From the NCBI RefSeq assembly GCF_025994315.1, contig NZ_BAQE01000007.1: a stretch of 64,000 bases of DNA; one strand, written 5' to 3'. Shown here one piece after another: positions 50,092 through 59,522 of this stretch. The notes under the pieces are model-generated. The model had not been told where the DNA came from. It was given only the letters and a program-made list of their open reading frames with translations, and did not search any database. Position 1 is the first letter of the stretch, and each line of letters begins with the position of its first letter. Position numbers and translations under genes: made by a program. The DNA is from Swaminathania salitolerans. GTDB lineage: Bacteria; Pseudomonadota; Alphaproteobacteria; Acetobacterales; Acetobacteraceae.

Positions 50092-51426
50092 TCAGGCGCG
50101 CGCCGCATCGCGCAGGCGCCTCAACACACGCTCACGCCCCATGAGCGGCATCAGCCCATGCAGCTCCGGCCCTGCCTCTTCTCCTGTCAATGCGAGACGG
50201 ATCGGGAGGAACAGGGCCTTGCCCTTCCGGCCCGATCGCTGCTTCAGCGCCTCGATCCAGAGCTTCCAGCTTTCCCCGTTCCAGGGTTCGGGCGGCAGGG
50301 TCTCGCGCGCCTCCTCGAGGAATGCGGCCTCATGGCTCAGCGACGGAGAGGCGATCTCCCCCTGCACCACCTCCCACCAGAAAGCGATCTCGCCCGTCAG
50401 ATCGACATTGCCGCGGATCGTCTCCCAGAATGCCTCGGTCGCTCCTTCGGGCAGGCGGGCGCGCACGTCCTCGAACGCGAGTCCATGCAGCAATCTGCGA
50501 TTGAGACCGAGAAGATGGGTCATATCGAAACGCGCCGCCGAGCGGGACATGTGCGAGAGATCGTAGGAGGCGATGGACTGCTCGAGGGTCATCGGGACGG
50601 GATCGTCCGAGCTTCCGATGCGCGAGAGATAGGAGACGAGGGATTGCGGCTCCATGCCGTCATGGCGCAGCGCCCTGAGCGAAAGCGCATCGAAGCGCTT
50701 CGACAGCTTGCCGCCGCCCTCATCGAGAAGAAGCGGGAGATGGGCGAAGGAAAAATGCCCCGGGCGCCCGCCCAGAGCTTCGATGATGTCGAGCTGCACG
50801 CCCGTATTGGTGATATGATCCTCGCCGCGAATGATATGGCTCACCCCCATTTCCATGTCATCGACCACGGATGCAAGGGTATAGAGCACGGTTCCGTCCG
50901 CCCGGACGAGAACCGGATCGGAGATGGCGGTGAGCTTGACGGAGAGATCTCCCATCACGAGATCGTTCCAGCTCTTGTGCCCGTCCGAGAGGCGGAAGCG
51001 CCAGTACGGCGTCTTTCCATTGGCCTCCGCACGCTCGCGCTGCTCCGGAGTGAGACGCAGCATCGCCCGGTCATAGATGGGCGGCTTGCGCGCCTTGAGC
51101 CGTGCTTCACGCTTCGCCGCGAGCTCGTGCTCGCTTTCGAAACACGGATAGAGACGCCCCGACGCCTTCAGCGCCTCGATCGCTAGCGCATAGCGATCGA
51201 GGCGGTCGGATTGATGGGCGATCTCATCCCAGCCGAGCCCGAGCCATTCCAGATCGGTCTTGATCCCCTGCTCGTATTCGGGTTTCGAGCGCTCGCGATC
51301 CGTATCGTCGATGCGAAGCAGAAAGCGCGCCCCGTGCCGTCGGGCATAAAGGGCATTGGCGATGGCGAGCCGGGCATTGCCGACATGGAGATAGCCCGTG
51401 GGGCTCGGAGCGAAGCGCAGTTTCAT
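50092..51426 (-). CDS. gltX: Glutamate-tRNA ligase
   Basis: Class I aminoacyl-tRNA synthetase of 444 residues. The HIGH motif appears as HVGN (residues 14-17, in FAPSPTGYLHVGNARLA) and the KMSKS motif as KLSKR (residues 240-244). Length fits a GltX with a shortened anticodon-binding part. Alphaproteobacteria often have two GltX copies, one of them charging tRNA-Gln for later amidation; which kind this is cannot be told here. Confidence 0.95.
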   Translation of the reverse strand: MKLRFAPSPTGYLHVGNARLAIANALYARRHGARFLLRIDDTDRERSKPEYEQGIKTDLEWLGLGWDEIAHQSDRLDRYALAIEALKASGRLYPCFESEHELAAKREARLKARKPPIYDRAMLRLTPEQRERAEANGKTPYWRFRLSDGHKSWNDLVMGDLSVKLTAISDPVLVRADGTVLYTLASVVDDMEMGVSHIIRGEDHITNTGVQLDIIEALGGRPGHFSFAHLPLLLDEGGGKLSKRFDALSLRALRHDGMEPQSLVSYLSRIGSSDDPVPMTLEQSIASYDLSHMSRSAARFDMTHLLGLNRRLLHGLAFEDVRARLPEGATEAFWETIRGNVDLTGEIAFWWEVVQGEIASPSLSHEAAFLEEARETLPPEPWNGESWKLWIEALKQRSGRKGKALFLPIRLALTGEEAGPELHGLMPLMGRERVLRRLRDAARA

Positions 51427-51560
51427 GCTGTCTCTATGCCAAGCGAGGCAGGATTTATCCAGAGCGCAGTCGTTACCGCTCTGTCAGACATATGTGCGCA
51501 AGAGACGCGCCTGCCCTCCCCCTGCCCGGGCCTCGCTTTCCTCTCCTGCCTCCGTCGCTA

Positions 51561-51616
51561 TGCGGCCTGCCGCCATGCTGACTGCCGCGATACTGCCTGC
51601 CGCGATACGGCCTGAA
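51561..51616. repeat. 15-bp tandem repeat between gltX and a conserved gene
   Basis: CTGCCG recurs at 51567, 51582 and 51597 within 15-bp units (TACTGCCTGCCGCGA type), plus a decayed fourth copy. The repeat lies in the 216-bp gap upstream of gltX, whose own promoter should be in the same place. Confidence 0.8.
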
Positions 51617-51642
51617 GGTCGATATTCCGACCCGCCATCGGG

Positions 51643-52017
51643 TCAGGACCCGATATCCTCGTCATCCTCCACGAGGCGGCGCGGATCGAGCATCCGCCAG
51701 TCCCGTTCCATCGGGGTGGCCGGAGCGGCTGCGAAATCCTCCAGCTCGTTGGCCGATTTCCATCCATCCTCGCCGGCCTCCACGACGATCGCATCCTCGC
51801 CGAAAGAAAACCAGCTCTCGAGGACCTCGCGCCCGACCGCACCGCCGGTGCGACAACGCTCCATCGAATCTCTTACATAGGCCCGCGCAAATGCATTCGC
51901 ATGGGCGAGGTCCTGAAAATCCTTGACCTCCTCGACGATCCCTTCCTCGGCACCGCCGGAATTATCGAGAATGCGAACGAACCATCCGCGATCGGGTTCT
52001 GCTTCGGAACTGCTCAT
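51643..52017 (-). CDS. Conserved acidic protein of unknown function
   Basis: A 124-residue, very acidic protein (many Glu/Asp, ending EDDEDIGS). I do not recognise its family. It contains GWFVRILDNSGGAEEGIVEEVKDFQ and AHANAFARAYVRDSMERCR, a helix of mixed charge, and WFSFGEDAIVVEAGEDGW. No signal peptide or membrane helix is visible, so it should be cytoplasmic. It overlaps the pncB stop as ATGA, so it is the last gene of the class II DAHP synthase-pncB transcript. Confidence 0.75.
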   Translation of the reverse strand: MSSSEAEPDRGWFVRILDNSGGAEEGIVEEVKDFQDLAHANAFARAYVRDSMERCRTGGAVGREVLESWFSFGEDAIVVEAGEDGWKSANELEDFAAAPATPMERDWRMLDPRRLVEDDEDIGS

Positions 52018-53219
52018 GACCTTGGCTCCCTGGTCTTGCTTCGGGCTTTCTGCAACAGGAACTCCCGTCCGATCTTTACCCGCTCGACCCCGTCATAGGC
52101 CACGATATCGGCCGTGGCATAGGTTTCGCTCCATTTGGCGGGAATGAAGGACCCGGTTCCGACCACATCGAGCGGCGCATGGGCGTCGCGCATCGCCATG
52201 CATTTCTCGATACCGAATCCCGACGAGACGATGATCTTCACCTCGGTGAAACCGGCTGCATTCAGACATTCGCGCATCCACCAGATGGCCGCGGCGGATA
52301 CGCCGGTCCCGACCAGATCCTTGAGCTCGTGATCGGAACGGTAGCGCCGTATGGTTCCCGGCGTGTGCCGCTCCAGAACCCCGTAGGAGGATTGCGGATC
52401 GAGCCCCTCGATGAAACGCCCGCCATGGGTGTCGAGACGGACGCTGATACGCCCCTGCGCCGCAAGATCGGGAAAGCGACGGCATACGGCGAGCGCATCC
52501 GTGATTTCCTGACCGAAATAATCGACGAGAACGACAAGCGGGTCCTGCGGATAGACCTCGTGATACATCTCGGCGGCCCGCAAGGTCGAGCCCGCATAGC
52601 CGATGAGCGCATGCGGCATCGTCCCCAGACCGCGCGTCTGGCCGAAAAACGCTGCCGTCGCGTCATTGGCGCAGCCGACGAACCCTTTCGCCCCCTCCTT
52701 GCGTGCCGCACGGGATCCGACAGAGGCGGCGTATCCCATCATCTCCTGCATCTCGAAACCCGCGCAGTGACGTGCCTCCATCGCCATGAACGCGGCATCC
52801 GGAAGGGCCAGGGCCATCTGATAGGCGTTATGTGCCGCCACACAGGGCGCGCCCAGTTTCTGGAGCAGCAGCGTCTCGAGCGGCGCCATGCGGCTGAACG
52901 GCCCCGTAAGATAGAGCAGGGGCTCTCCCGCCCCCACCCAGCTTCCTTCCGGAAAGACCCGTTCGATCCCGACCTCGAAGCCCTGTTCCCTGGCCACGTT
53001 CCCGAGCCAGGTCACCATGAGGCCATGCGCCGCGATCACGGGGCGGCGGACGAAAAGCGCGTATGTGACCCGACACTCGCCGAAATGCTGCACGATGGCC
53101 TGCGTCCGGTTGAAGTAAGCATCGGTACGGGCGCCGATTTCTTCCGGCGTGAGCGCAAGATCCGGGCAGGTCGCTGCGTCTAGGGCCGTCCTGCCCTCTT
53201 CGGGGCCCGGCGGGGTCAT
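52014..53219 (-). CDS. pncB: Nicotinate phosphoribosyltransferase
   Basis: NAD salvage enzyme of 401 residues joining nicotinate to PRPP. Recognisable parts are LTPEEIGARTDAYFNRTQ near the N-terminus and ARHCAGFEMQEMMGYAASVGSRAA. VRLDTHGGRFIEGLDPQ and KIIVSSGFGIEKCMAM lie in the barrel, and GTGSFIP is the phosphate loop. ATG 53219 overlaps the DAHP synthase stop as ATGA; the longer frame upstream lies inside that gene. Confidence 0.9.
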   Translation of the reverse strand: MTPPGPEEGRTALDAATCPDLALTPEEIGARTDAYFNRTQAIVQHFGECRVTYALFVRRPVIAAHGLMVTWLGNVAREQGFEVGIERVFPEGSWVGAGEPLLYLTGPFSRMAPLETLLLQKLGAPCVAAHNAYQMALALPDAAFMAMEARHCAGFEMQEMMGYAASVGSRAARKEGAKGFVGCANDATAAFFGQTRGLGTMPHALIGYAGSTLRAAEMYHEVYPQDPLVVLVDYFGQEITDALAVCRRFPDLAAQGRISVRLDTHGGRFIEGLDPQSSYGVLERHTPGTIRRYRSDHELKDLVGTGVSAAAIWWMRECLNAAGFTEVKIIVSSGFGIEKCMAMRDAHAPLDVVGTGSFIPAKWSETYATADIVAYDGVERVKIGREFLLQKARSKTREPRS

Positions 53220-54610
53220 CCCCTCACCGCGCCGTGATCGCGAAAATGTCCGGTCAGCTCCTCGGCGAGAAGAAACGCCATTTCGAGAGACTGCTCGGCA
53301 TTGAGACGCGGATCGCAGAAGGTTTCGTAGCGACCGGCCAGATCCGCCTCGGTCAGGCAATGGGCGCCGCCCACGCATTCCGTCACATCCTGGCCCGTCA
53401 TCTCGACATGGATGCCGCCCGGACGCAGACCCGCCTGCTGGAAAACGGAGAAGAACCCCTTCACCTCGGCGAGGATGGAGTCGAAAGACCGTGTCTTGAC
53501 CTTCTCTGCCGTGGTGATGGTGTTGCCATGCATCGGATCGCACAGCCAGGTGACCGTGCGGCCGCTGCCGCGCACCTTGTCGAGAAGCGGGGGGAGGAAA
53601 TCGCCCACCTTGCCCGCCCCCATGCGCGAGATCAGGGTGATGCGTCCTGCCTCATCGGTGGGGTTGAGGATATCGAGAAGCCTCTCCAGATCCTCGAGCG
53701 TCGTGGTCGGTCCGACCTTGATTCCGATCGGGTTTCCGACACCGCGAAGGAACTCGACATGGGCGCCATCGGGCTGACGGGTCCGGTCGCCGATCCAGAG
53801 GAAATGGGCCGAGCAGTCGTACCATTCGTCGCTCGTGCTGTCGACGCGCGTCAGGGCCTGTTCGTAAGGAAGCAGCAAGGCCTCATGAGAGGTATAGAAC
53901 TCGGTCTCGTTGATCTGGGGCGCGCTCTGGTTGAAGCCGCAGGCCCCCATGAAGGAGAGCGTTTCATCGATACGCTGCGCCAGATCCTGATAGCGTTCGG
54001 CAAGCGGCGAACGCTTGACGAAACCGAGATTCCACCGATGCACCTCGTGCAGATTGGCATAGCCGCCCGAGGCGAAGGCCCGGAGCAGGTTCATCACACC
54101 GACAGACTGGAAATATCCTGTCTCCATGCGGGCCGGGTCGGGGAGACGCGCAGCCTGCGTGAATTCCGGGCCGTTGATGATATCGCCGCGATAGCAGGGC
54201 AAGGTGACGCCATCCTGCGTCTCGGTATCGGAAGAACGCGGCTTGGCATATTGCCCGGCCATCCGCCCGATCTTGATGACGGGCACCTTGGCGCCGAAGG
54301 TCAGAACGACCGCCATCTGAAGCAGGACCCGGAACGTATCGCGCACGACATCTGCCGTGAACTCGTTGAAGCTCTCCGCGCAGGCACCCCCCTGAAGGAC
54401 GAAGGCCTCGCCGCGCGCCGCCTTGGCGAGCTGGCTCTTCAGGCGCCGCGTCTCGCCCGCAAACACCAGGGGCGGATATCGCCGCAGACGGGCTTCGACG
54501 GCGTCGAGCGCGGCTGCATCCAGATATTGCGGTGCCTGACGAATGGGGTGCGACCGCCAGCTCGACGGCGTCCAGCCGGCGTGCAGGGCGGATTCGCGGT
54601 TCGGGTGCAT
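53216..54610 (-). CDS. Class II (plant-type) DAHP synthase
   Basis: First enzyme of the shikimate pathway, joining phosphoenolpyruvate and erythrose-4-phosphate. The 464-residue protein shows the class II marks WTPSSWRSHPIRQAPQYL, LQGGACAESF (metal-binding Cys77), KIGRMAGQYAKPRS, SRMGAGKVGDFLPPLL and WLCDPMHGNT. ATG 54610 is preferred over a start 13 codons earlier because GGAGGA lies nine bases before it. Its transcript continues into pncB and the acidic protein, with ATGA overlaps. Confidence 0.94.
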   Translation of the reverse strand: MHPNRESALHAGWTPSSWRSHPIRQAPQYLDAAALDAVEARLRRYPPLVFAGETRRLKSQLAKAARGEAFVLQGGACAESFNEFTADVVRDTFRVLLQMAVVLTFGAKVPVIKIGRMAGQYAKPRSSDTETQDGVTLPCYRGDIINGPEFTQAARLPDPARMETGYFQSVGVMNLLRAFASGGYANLHEVHRWNLGFVKRSPLAERYQDLAQRIDETLSFMGACGFNQSAPQINETEFYTSHEALLLPYEQALTRVDSTSDEWYDCSAHFLWIGDRTRQPDGAHVEFLRGVGNPIGIKVGPTTTLEDLERLLDILNPTDEAGRITLISRMGAGKVGDFLPPLLDKVRGSGRTVTWLCDPMHGNTITTAEKVKTRSFDSILAEVKGFFSVFQQAGLRPGGIHVEMTGQDVTECVGGAHCLTEADLAGRYETFCDPRLNAEQSLEMAFLLAEELTGHFRDHGAVRG

Positions 54611-54673
54611 GAGGGATCGTCCTCCGATATCGAAAAAAAGGGAATTCACTATGGCCCCTATCGCGGCCCGCGC

Positions 54674-55330
54674 CTAGGGGCCTTGCCGATGCGTCACCCG
54701 ACGGAAGGTCAGATTCCAGCGAAGCGGCCCTGTCAGACTGTGCGTGCGGCGCGGCAGAGGGGCAACCCCGTGATAGGCAAGACGGGATGGCCCGCCCCAG
54801 ACCAGAACGTCTCCGCTCTCGACCGCCAGCTTCCGTACCGGGTCGTGGCGCTCCGCACCGCCGAACAGGAAAGCAGCCGTCACGCCGAAAGAGACGGAAA
54901 CGACCGGACTCGTCAGATCGTCCTCGTCGCAATCGCGATGCAGCCCCATTCGGGCGCCGGTATCGTAGCGATTGACGAGGCAGGATTGCGGCTCGAAACC
55001 GGGATACCCCGCACGTTCTGCCGCCTCCCGCGCGAGGTCGCGCCACGACCGGGGCATCGCCGGCCAGGGGCGGCCCGAGACCGGATCGCGCGAAACATAG
55101 CGATACCCCGCGCGGTCCGAATGCCAGCCGAACGCGCCGCATCCCGTCATGGCGACCGATAATCTCCTGCCCCCCGGCGTCAGCAGATGATGGGGCGGTG
55201 CCAGCGCACAGATCGCCGCGATCCCGCGCAGCGCCTCGCGCTCGATCGATGCGGCATATCCCGGAAGAAAAAGAGCGCCCGGCGCGACACGCTCGGGCAT
55301 GCGCAGACCGCTCAGGAGATCGTCCATCAT
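54674..55330 (-). CDS. alkB: AlkB-like 2-oxoglutarate/Fe(II) dioxygenase
   Basis: A DNA/RNA demethylase-type dioxygenase of 218 residues. The iron ligands are His131 and Asp133 (in GLHRDCDE) and His187 (AYHGV). The 2-oxoglutarate residues are Asn120-Arg-Tyr and the RWNLTFR end (Arg204, Arg210). GDVLVWGGPSRL and WPAMPRSWRDLA match E. coli AlkB closely, so repair of alkylated bases is likely. Two adjacent ATGs (55330, 55327) are possible. No ada-type gene is next to it. Confidence 0.9.
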   Translation of the reverse strand: MMDDLLSGLRMPERVAPGALFLPGYAASIEREALRGIAAICALAPPHHLLTPGGRRLSVAMTGCGAFGWHSDRAGYRYVSRDPVSGRPWPAMPRSWRDLAREAAERAGYPGFEPQSCLVNRYDTGARMGLHRDCDEDDLTSPVVSVSFGVTAAFLFGGAERHDPVRKLAVESGDVLVWGGPSRLAYHGVAPLPRRTHSLTGPLRWNLTFRRVTHRQGP

Positions 55331-55501
55331 TATGACCCTTGCCGCCCGTGCGCGCAGCAACTACTTGCAGAGAGGAAACGTGTAGAGAACCGAAACCGTC
55401 TTCATCCGGATCGACTTCCGATCGGGAGCGGCTTCGGAATGACACTCCTGGTCCCCTCCGAGACTTACAGGCGCGGGACGAAACTGCAAGGGATCGCTTT
55501 G

Positions 55502-55885
55502 ATGACAAAGCTCCGCCGCGGCACTGTCCTCGCCGCTGTTCTGTTCATCCTGCCCACCAGCACTGCCTGGGCGCAGTTCACCGGTCAGAACGCACCGAAC
55601 GAAGCGCATGCGCCCCAGAAGAGCGCGGATGGCGGCGTGGAATATCGCGGCAAAGGCGAACACCTGACCGCCAGAGGGCGTCACTCCCTCCCGCCGGGCT
55701 ATCAGGAAACGCCCAGCACCGAGTTCAAGCACGGGCCGGATCCGGATCATGCCGACAACGTGCAGCGCGACGCCGTGACGGGGGCCGATCTCAGCCATTT
55801 CGGCTCTGCCTACTCCAACAGCAGCCCGGTCCAGAGCGGCCAGCTCGGCGATGCGACCGGCAATGGCTGGGTGGCGCCACGCTGA
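55502..55885 (+). CDS. Small secreted protein of unknown function
   Basis: A 127-residue protein with a signal peptide (RRGTVLAAVLFILPTSTAWAQ) and a mature part rich in Gly, Asn, Ser and His, with no Cys. Recognisable only by sight: GGVEYRGKGEHLTARGRHSLPPGYQETP and a C-terminal SNSSPVQSGQLGDATGNGW. It looks like a disordered periplasmic or surface protein. A start 66 bases upstream is possible but would spoil the signal peptide. It diverges from the alkB-like gene. Confidence 0.65.
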   Translation: MTKLRRGTVLAAVLFILPTSTAWAQFTGQNAPNEAHAPQKSADGGVEYRGKGEHLTARGRHSLPPGYQETPSTEFKHGPDPDHADNVQRDAVTGADLSHFGSAYSNSSPVQSGQLGDATGNGWVAPR

Positions 55886-55991
55886 TGTGACTGCGTGAAA
55901 GGGCCGGTCCGGGGAACTCCCTTGCATGGGGGAGGTTCACGACTCCGCCCTGCGGCGAAGACCCCGGGATGATACGGTCGAGGACAGCACG

Positions 55992-56828
55992 ATGCCTTTT
56001 CTGACACTGCGCGACGGAAACAGCCTGCATTACAAGGATATGGGGATCGGTCGCCCCGTGCTCCTGATCCATGGCTGGCCCTTCACCGGGGATATGTGGG
56101 AATATCAGACGCTTGCCTTGCTGGAGGCAGGGTATCGTGTCGTGACCTACGACCGGCGCGGTTTCGGTCAGTCGAGCCATCCTTATGGCGGTTACGATTA
56201 CGACACGCTGACAGCCGATCTCGCCGAACTCATCGCCTATCTCGATCTGACGGATCTGACGCTTGTCGGGTTCTCCATGGGCGGTGGAGAAATCGCGCGC
56301 TATCTGTCGCGCAACGGAACGGCACGGCTCAGCGGCGTCGCCCTCATCGCCTCGGTCGTTCCCGGGCTTCTCCAGACGGAGGACAATCCGGACGGCGTGC
56401 CGCTCGATGTCTTCGCCGATTTCAAGGCACAGATCCGGCGCGACCGCTTCCTGTTCCTCTCGGAATTCCTCAAGGGGTTCTACGGCGTCACCATGATCCG
56501 CAAACCCGTCAGTCAGGCCCTGATCGACTGGAGCTTCACGCTCGGCATCATGGCGAGCCCGAACGCCACGCTGGATTGCATAGACAGTTTCAGCCGGACC
56601 GATTTCCGCGACGATCTTCCGGCTTTCACGCTCCCGACCCTGATCGTCCACGGCACAGGCGACAAGGCCGCGCCCTACGAGATTACGGGCAAGCGGGTCA
56701 GCGAGCTGATCCCTCATGCGCGCTATGTAGAATATGACAGCGCCCCGCACGGACTTTTCGCGACCGATGCCGAGGCTCTCAATCGCGATCTTCTGGCCTT
56801 TCTGCGCGACACGGCAAACGCTGCCTGA
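55992..56828 (+). CDS. Alpha/beta hydrolase (arylesterase / non-haem haloperoxidase type)
   Basis: A 278-residue hydrolase. The nucleophile elbow GFSMGGG contains Ser95. The acid is probably Asp in VHGTGDKAAP and the base His in SAPHGLFATD. HGWPFTGDMWEYQ forms the oxyanion-hole region and YDRRGFGQSS is typical of the bromoperoxidase/esterase group. Most of these enzymes are esterases in the cell; the true substrate is unknown. ATG 55992 begins the fold. Confidence 0.9.
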   Translation: MPFLTLRDGNSLHYKDMGIGRPVLLIHGWPFTGDMWEYQTLALLEAGYRVVTYDRRGFGQSSHPYGGYDYDTLTADLAELIAYLDLTDLTLVGFSMGGGEIARYLSRNGTARLSGVALIASVVPGLLQTEDNPDGVPLDVFADFKAQIRRDRFLFLSEFLKGFYGVTMIRKPVSQALIDWSFTLGIMASPNATLDCIDSFSRTDFRDDLPAFTLPTLIVHGTGDKAAPYEITGKRVSELIPHARYVEYDSAPHGLFATDAEALNRDLLAFLRDTANAA

Positions 56829-56849
56829 CGCGTCGTAACAGTTCGCGGC

Positions 56850-56877
56850 GCGGGAGGAGCCGGCCATCCTCCCCCGC
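56850..56877. terminator. Candidate bidirectional terminator hairpin
   Basis: GCGGGAGGA and TCCTCCCCCGC form a stem with a short GCCGGCCA loop, between the convergent hydrolase and glutathione reductase genes. There is no T tract on either side, so intrinsic termination is doubtful. Confidence 0.35.
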
Positions 56878-56997
56878 CATACCGATCCCTGCCCCGGGCT
56901 TCTTTTCGCTCCCTGTCCTTTCCAGGCGTCTGCCCGATCGCGCCTCTTTCGAGAGGAGGCCGGGACAAGAAAGCGGGAAAAGAGCCGGAGAGAGCGA

Positions 56998-58392
56998 TCA
57001 GCCCTCTTCCCTGCGCGATACCTGCCGTGTGGGGCTGCGCATGGTCACGAATTCCTCGGCCGTCGTCGGATGAATGCCGATCGTGCGGTCGAAATCACGC
57101 TTCGTCAGCCCGGCGGTGACCGCGATCGCCATACCCTGCATGATTTCTGCAGCCGCCTCGCCCATCATGTGAACGCCGACGACTTTCTGGCTCTCCCGCT
57201 CGACCACGAGCTTCATGAACGCCTTGCGATGCCGCCCTGTCAGGGTCTGGCGCAATGGCCGGAACGATGCGCTATAGATATCGATATCCCCTTCGGAGGC
57301 CGCTTCTTCCTCGGTCTTTCCGACGCTTGCCAGCGGCTCGGAAAAGAATACGGCCTTGGGTGTCGTATCGAATGACCATGAGCGCGCATGATCCGCGAAG
57401 AGATGTTCGGCCAGCACATGGCCTTCCGCGATGGCGACTGGGGTCAGGTTGATCCGGTCGGTCACATCGCCGATCGCATAGATCCCCGGATCCGTCGTCT
57501 CGTTTGCCTGATCGACGACCACGGCGCCCCCGGCGATCTTGACGCGGGTCGCCTCGAGGCCGAGACCGTCGATATTGGGCTTCCTCCCCGTCGCGAAGAA
57601 CACGCAATCGGTCTCGATGGTCTCGCCATTATCGAGCACCACCTGCCGGCGCCCGTCGGAAAGCGGAAGGATCCGCTCGGGCGAAGTCGCCGCATGAACC
57701 GCAATTCCGTGCTCTGGCAACGCGTCGCCGAGCTTCTCGCGCAGCTCGTTGTCGAATCCCCGCAGCGGCAGCGACTGCCGGAAGACGAGATCGACCTTCG
57801 AGCCCAGCCCGGCAAAGATACCGGCAAACTCGACACCGATATAACCGCCCCCGATGATGCAGATGGAGGCAGGACGTGTGTCCAGATGGAAGGCATCGTC
57901 GGAAACGATGCCAAGCTCCGCCCCTTCGATGGGAGGACGAACGGGACGCCCCCCCGTGGCGATCACGATCCGGCGTGCCGTCACGCGCTGGGGCTCCCGG
58001 GTCTCGTCCAGCGGGCCCGGCCCGATCTCGATCGTCTGGGAATCCACGAGACGCGCGCGTCCGGTGAACAGCGCCACACCGGCCTTGTCGAGCATCGACC
58101 GATAGATCCCGTCGAGCCGGTCGATTTCGCGGTCCTTCGCATCGATCAGGGTTCGCCAGTCATGCCCCTTGTCCTGCATGTCCCAGCCATAGGCCCGGGC
58201 ATCGGCGGCCAGCTCTGCGCCTTCGGAGGCATAGACCATGAGCTTCTTGGGAACGCAGCCGAGATTGACGCAGGTTCCGCCCCAGTGCCGGGCCTCGGCC
58301 ACCCCCACCCGCGCCCCGTTCTGGGCTGCGATACGCGCGCAGCGCACACCGCCCGATCCGGCACCAATCACGAAAAGATCGAAATCCGGCAT
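56998..58392 (-). CDS. gor: Glutathione-disulfide reductase
   Basis: NADPH-dependent FAD enzyme of 464 residues that keeps glutathione reduced. GAGSGGVRCARIAA binds FAD and the redox pair is Cys41/Cys46 in GTCVNLGCVPKKLM. The NAD(P) domain has GGGYIGVEFAGIF, followed by Arg/Arg-type NADPH residues (LVFRQSLPLRGFD). The C-terminal catalytic His lies in GIHPTTAEEF. The gloB gene elsewhere in the window needs the same glutathione pool. Confidence 0.95.
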   Translation of the reverse strand: MPDFDLFVIGAGSGGVRCARIAAQNGARVGVAEARHWGGTCVNLGCVPKKLMVYASEGAELAADARAYGWDMQDKGHDWRTLIDAKDREIDRLDGIYRSMLDKAGVALFTGRARLVDSQTIEIGPGPLDETREPQRVTARRIVIATGGRPVRPPIEGAELGIVSDDAFHLDTRPASICIIGGGYIGVEFAGIFAGLGSKVDLVFRQSLPLRGFDNELREKLGDALPEHGIAVHAATSPERILPLSDGRRQVVLDNGETIETDCVFFATGRKPNIDGLGLEATRVKIAGGAVVVDQANETTDPGIYAIGDVTDRINLTPVAIAEGHVLAEHLFADHARSWSFDTTPKAVFFSEPLASVGKTEEEAASEGDIDIYSASFRPLRQTLTGRHRKAFMKLVVERESQKVVGVHMMGEAAAEIMQGMAIAVTAGLTKRDFDRTIGIHPTTAEEFVTMRSPTRQVSRREEG

Positions 58393-58495
58393 GGTCTTCC
58401 TCTCCGAAAAAAGAAACGCGGCCCGGAAGAACCGGACCGCGCATATTCCCTGTCATGCATCCTGTATGCGCCCGTCGAGAACGAGCGGGATGGCC

Positions 58496-59380
58496 TCAGC
58501 GTTCCGCAAATGCCTTCTCGACCACATAGGATCCCTGGTTGCTCATATTGCCCTCGTCGAAACCCAAGGAGAGCAGGAGCTTCTCGGTGTCGGCGAGCAT
58601 CTCGGGCGAGCCGCAGATCATGACCCGGTCGTGCTCGGGATCGAGCTTCGGCAGACCGAGATCCTCGAAGATCTTGCCGTTCTGGATCAGGGTGGTGATA
58701 CGATCGGTGACTTCGAAATCCTCGCGGGTGACCGCGGGGTAGTATTTGAGCTGCTGCTTCACGAAATCGCCGAGGAATTCGTGGTTCGGCAGGTCGTGAC
58801 GGATGTGGTTCATATAAGCCAGCTCGCCGGAGATACGGACGGTATGGCTCAGGATCACATTGTCATAACGCTCGTAGCATTCCGGGTCCTCGATCAGGCT
58901 CATGAACGGTGCAAGCCCCGTCCCGGTCGAGAGGAAATAGAGATTGCGGCCCGGACGCAGATTGTCGAGAAGCAGGGTTCCCACCGGCTTGCGACCGACA
59001 AGGACGGTATCCCCGACCTTGACATGACGCAGCCGGGAGGTCAGCGGTCCGTCTTCCACCGCAATCGAGAGAAACTCCAGCTCTTCCTCGTAATTGGCCG
59101 AAGCGATGGAGTAGGCCCGCAGGAGCGGCTTGCCCTCGATCTCGATGCCGATCATCGTGAACTGCCCGTTTTCGAAACGCAGCCCCGGATCGCGCGTGCA
59201 GGTGAAGGTGAAGAGCCTGTCGGTCCAGTGATGGACGCTCAGCACCTCGCAGGCATGCAGATGACCGTATTCCTTGCTCGGCGGGGCGAGATGATACTGC
59301 CCCGGATGCCCCTCGACGGGCAGAAGACCCGTAAGCGGTTCGGATATGGTGGGCATCGGCAGGGAAACGGGCGCGTTCAT
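58496..59380 (-). CDS. fpr: Ferredoxin/flavodoxin-NADP reductase
   Basis: An FAD enzyme of 294 residues exchanging electrons between NADPH and ferredoxin. The FAD motif is LRAYSIASANYEEELEFLSI, the NADP part FLSTGTGLAPFMSLI, and MICGSPEMLADTEKLL follows. The C-terminal SYVVEKAFAER is the usual bacterial end. ATG 59380 was chosen over a start ten codons earlier because GAGAGAAT lies just before it. The N-terminal extension of about 30 residues is longer than in E. coli Fpr. Confidence 0.93.
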   Translation of the reverse strand: MNAPVSLPMPTISEPLTGLLPVEGHPGQYHLAPPSKEYGHLHACEVLSVHHWTDRLFTFTCTRDPGLRFENGQFTMIGIEIEGKPLLRAYSIASANYEEELEFLSIAVEDGPLTSRLRHVKVGDTVLVGRKPVGTLLLDNLRPGRNLYFLSTGTGLAPFMSLIEDPECYERYDNVILSHTVRISGELAYMNHIRHDLPNHEFLGDFVKQQLKYYPAVTREDFEVTDRITTLIQNGKIFEDLGLPKLDPEHDRVMICGSPEMLADTEKLLLSLGFDEGNMSNQGSYVVEKAFAER

Positions 59381-59522
59381 CGGAATTCTCTCTATCGGGA
59401 GCCGGCGCATGCGCCGGGGCGGAAGCCGGGGGCGGGCGACCCTTCTGCCGCCCGAAGTGGCGAATTTTCTAGATCATCCGCGCGCCTTTTGAAAACCCCA
59501 CATCCCCGCCTGTGCAGAATTA

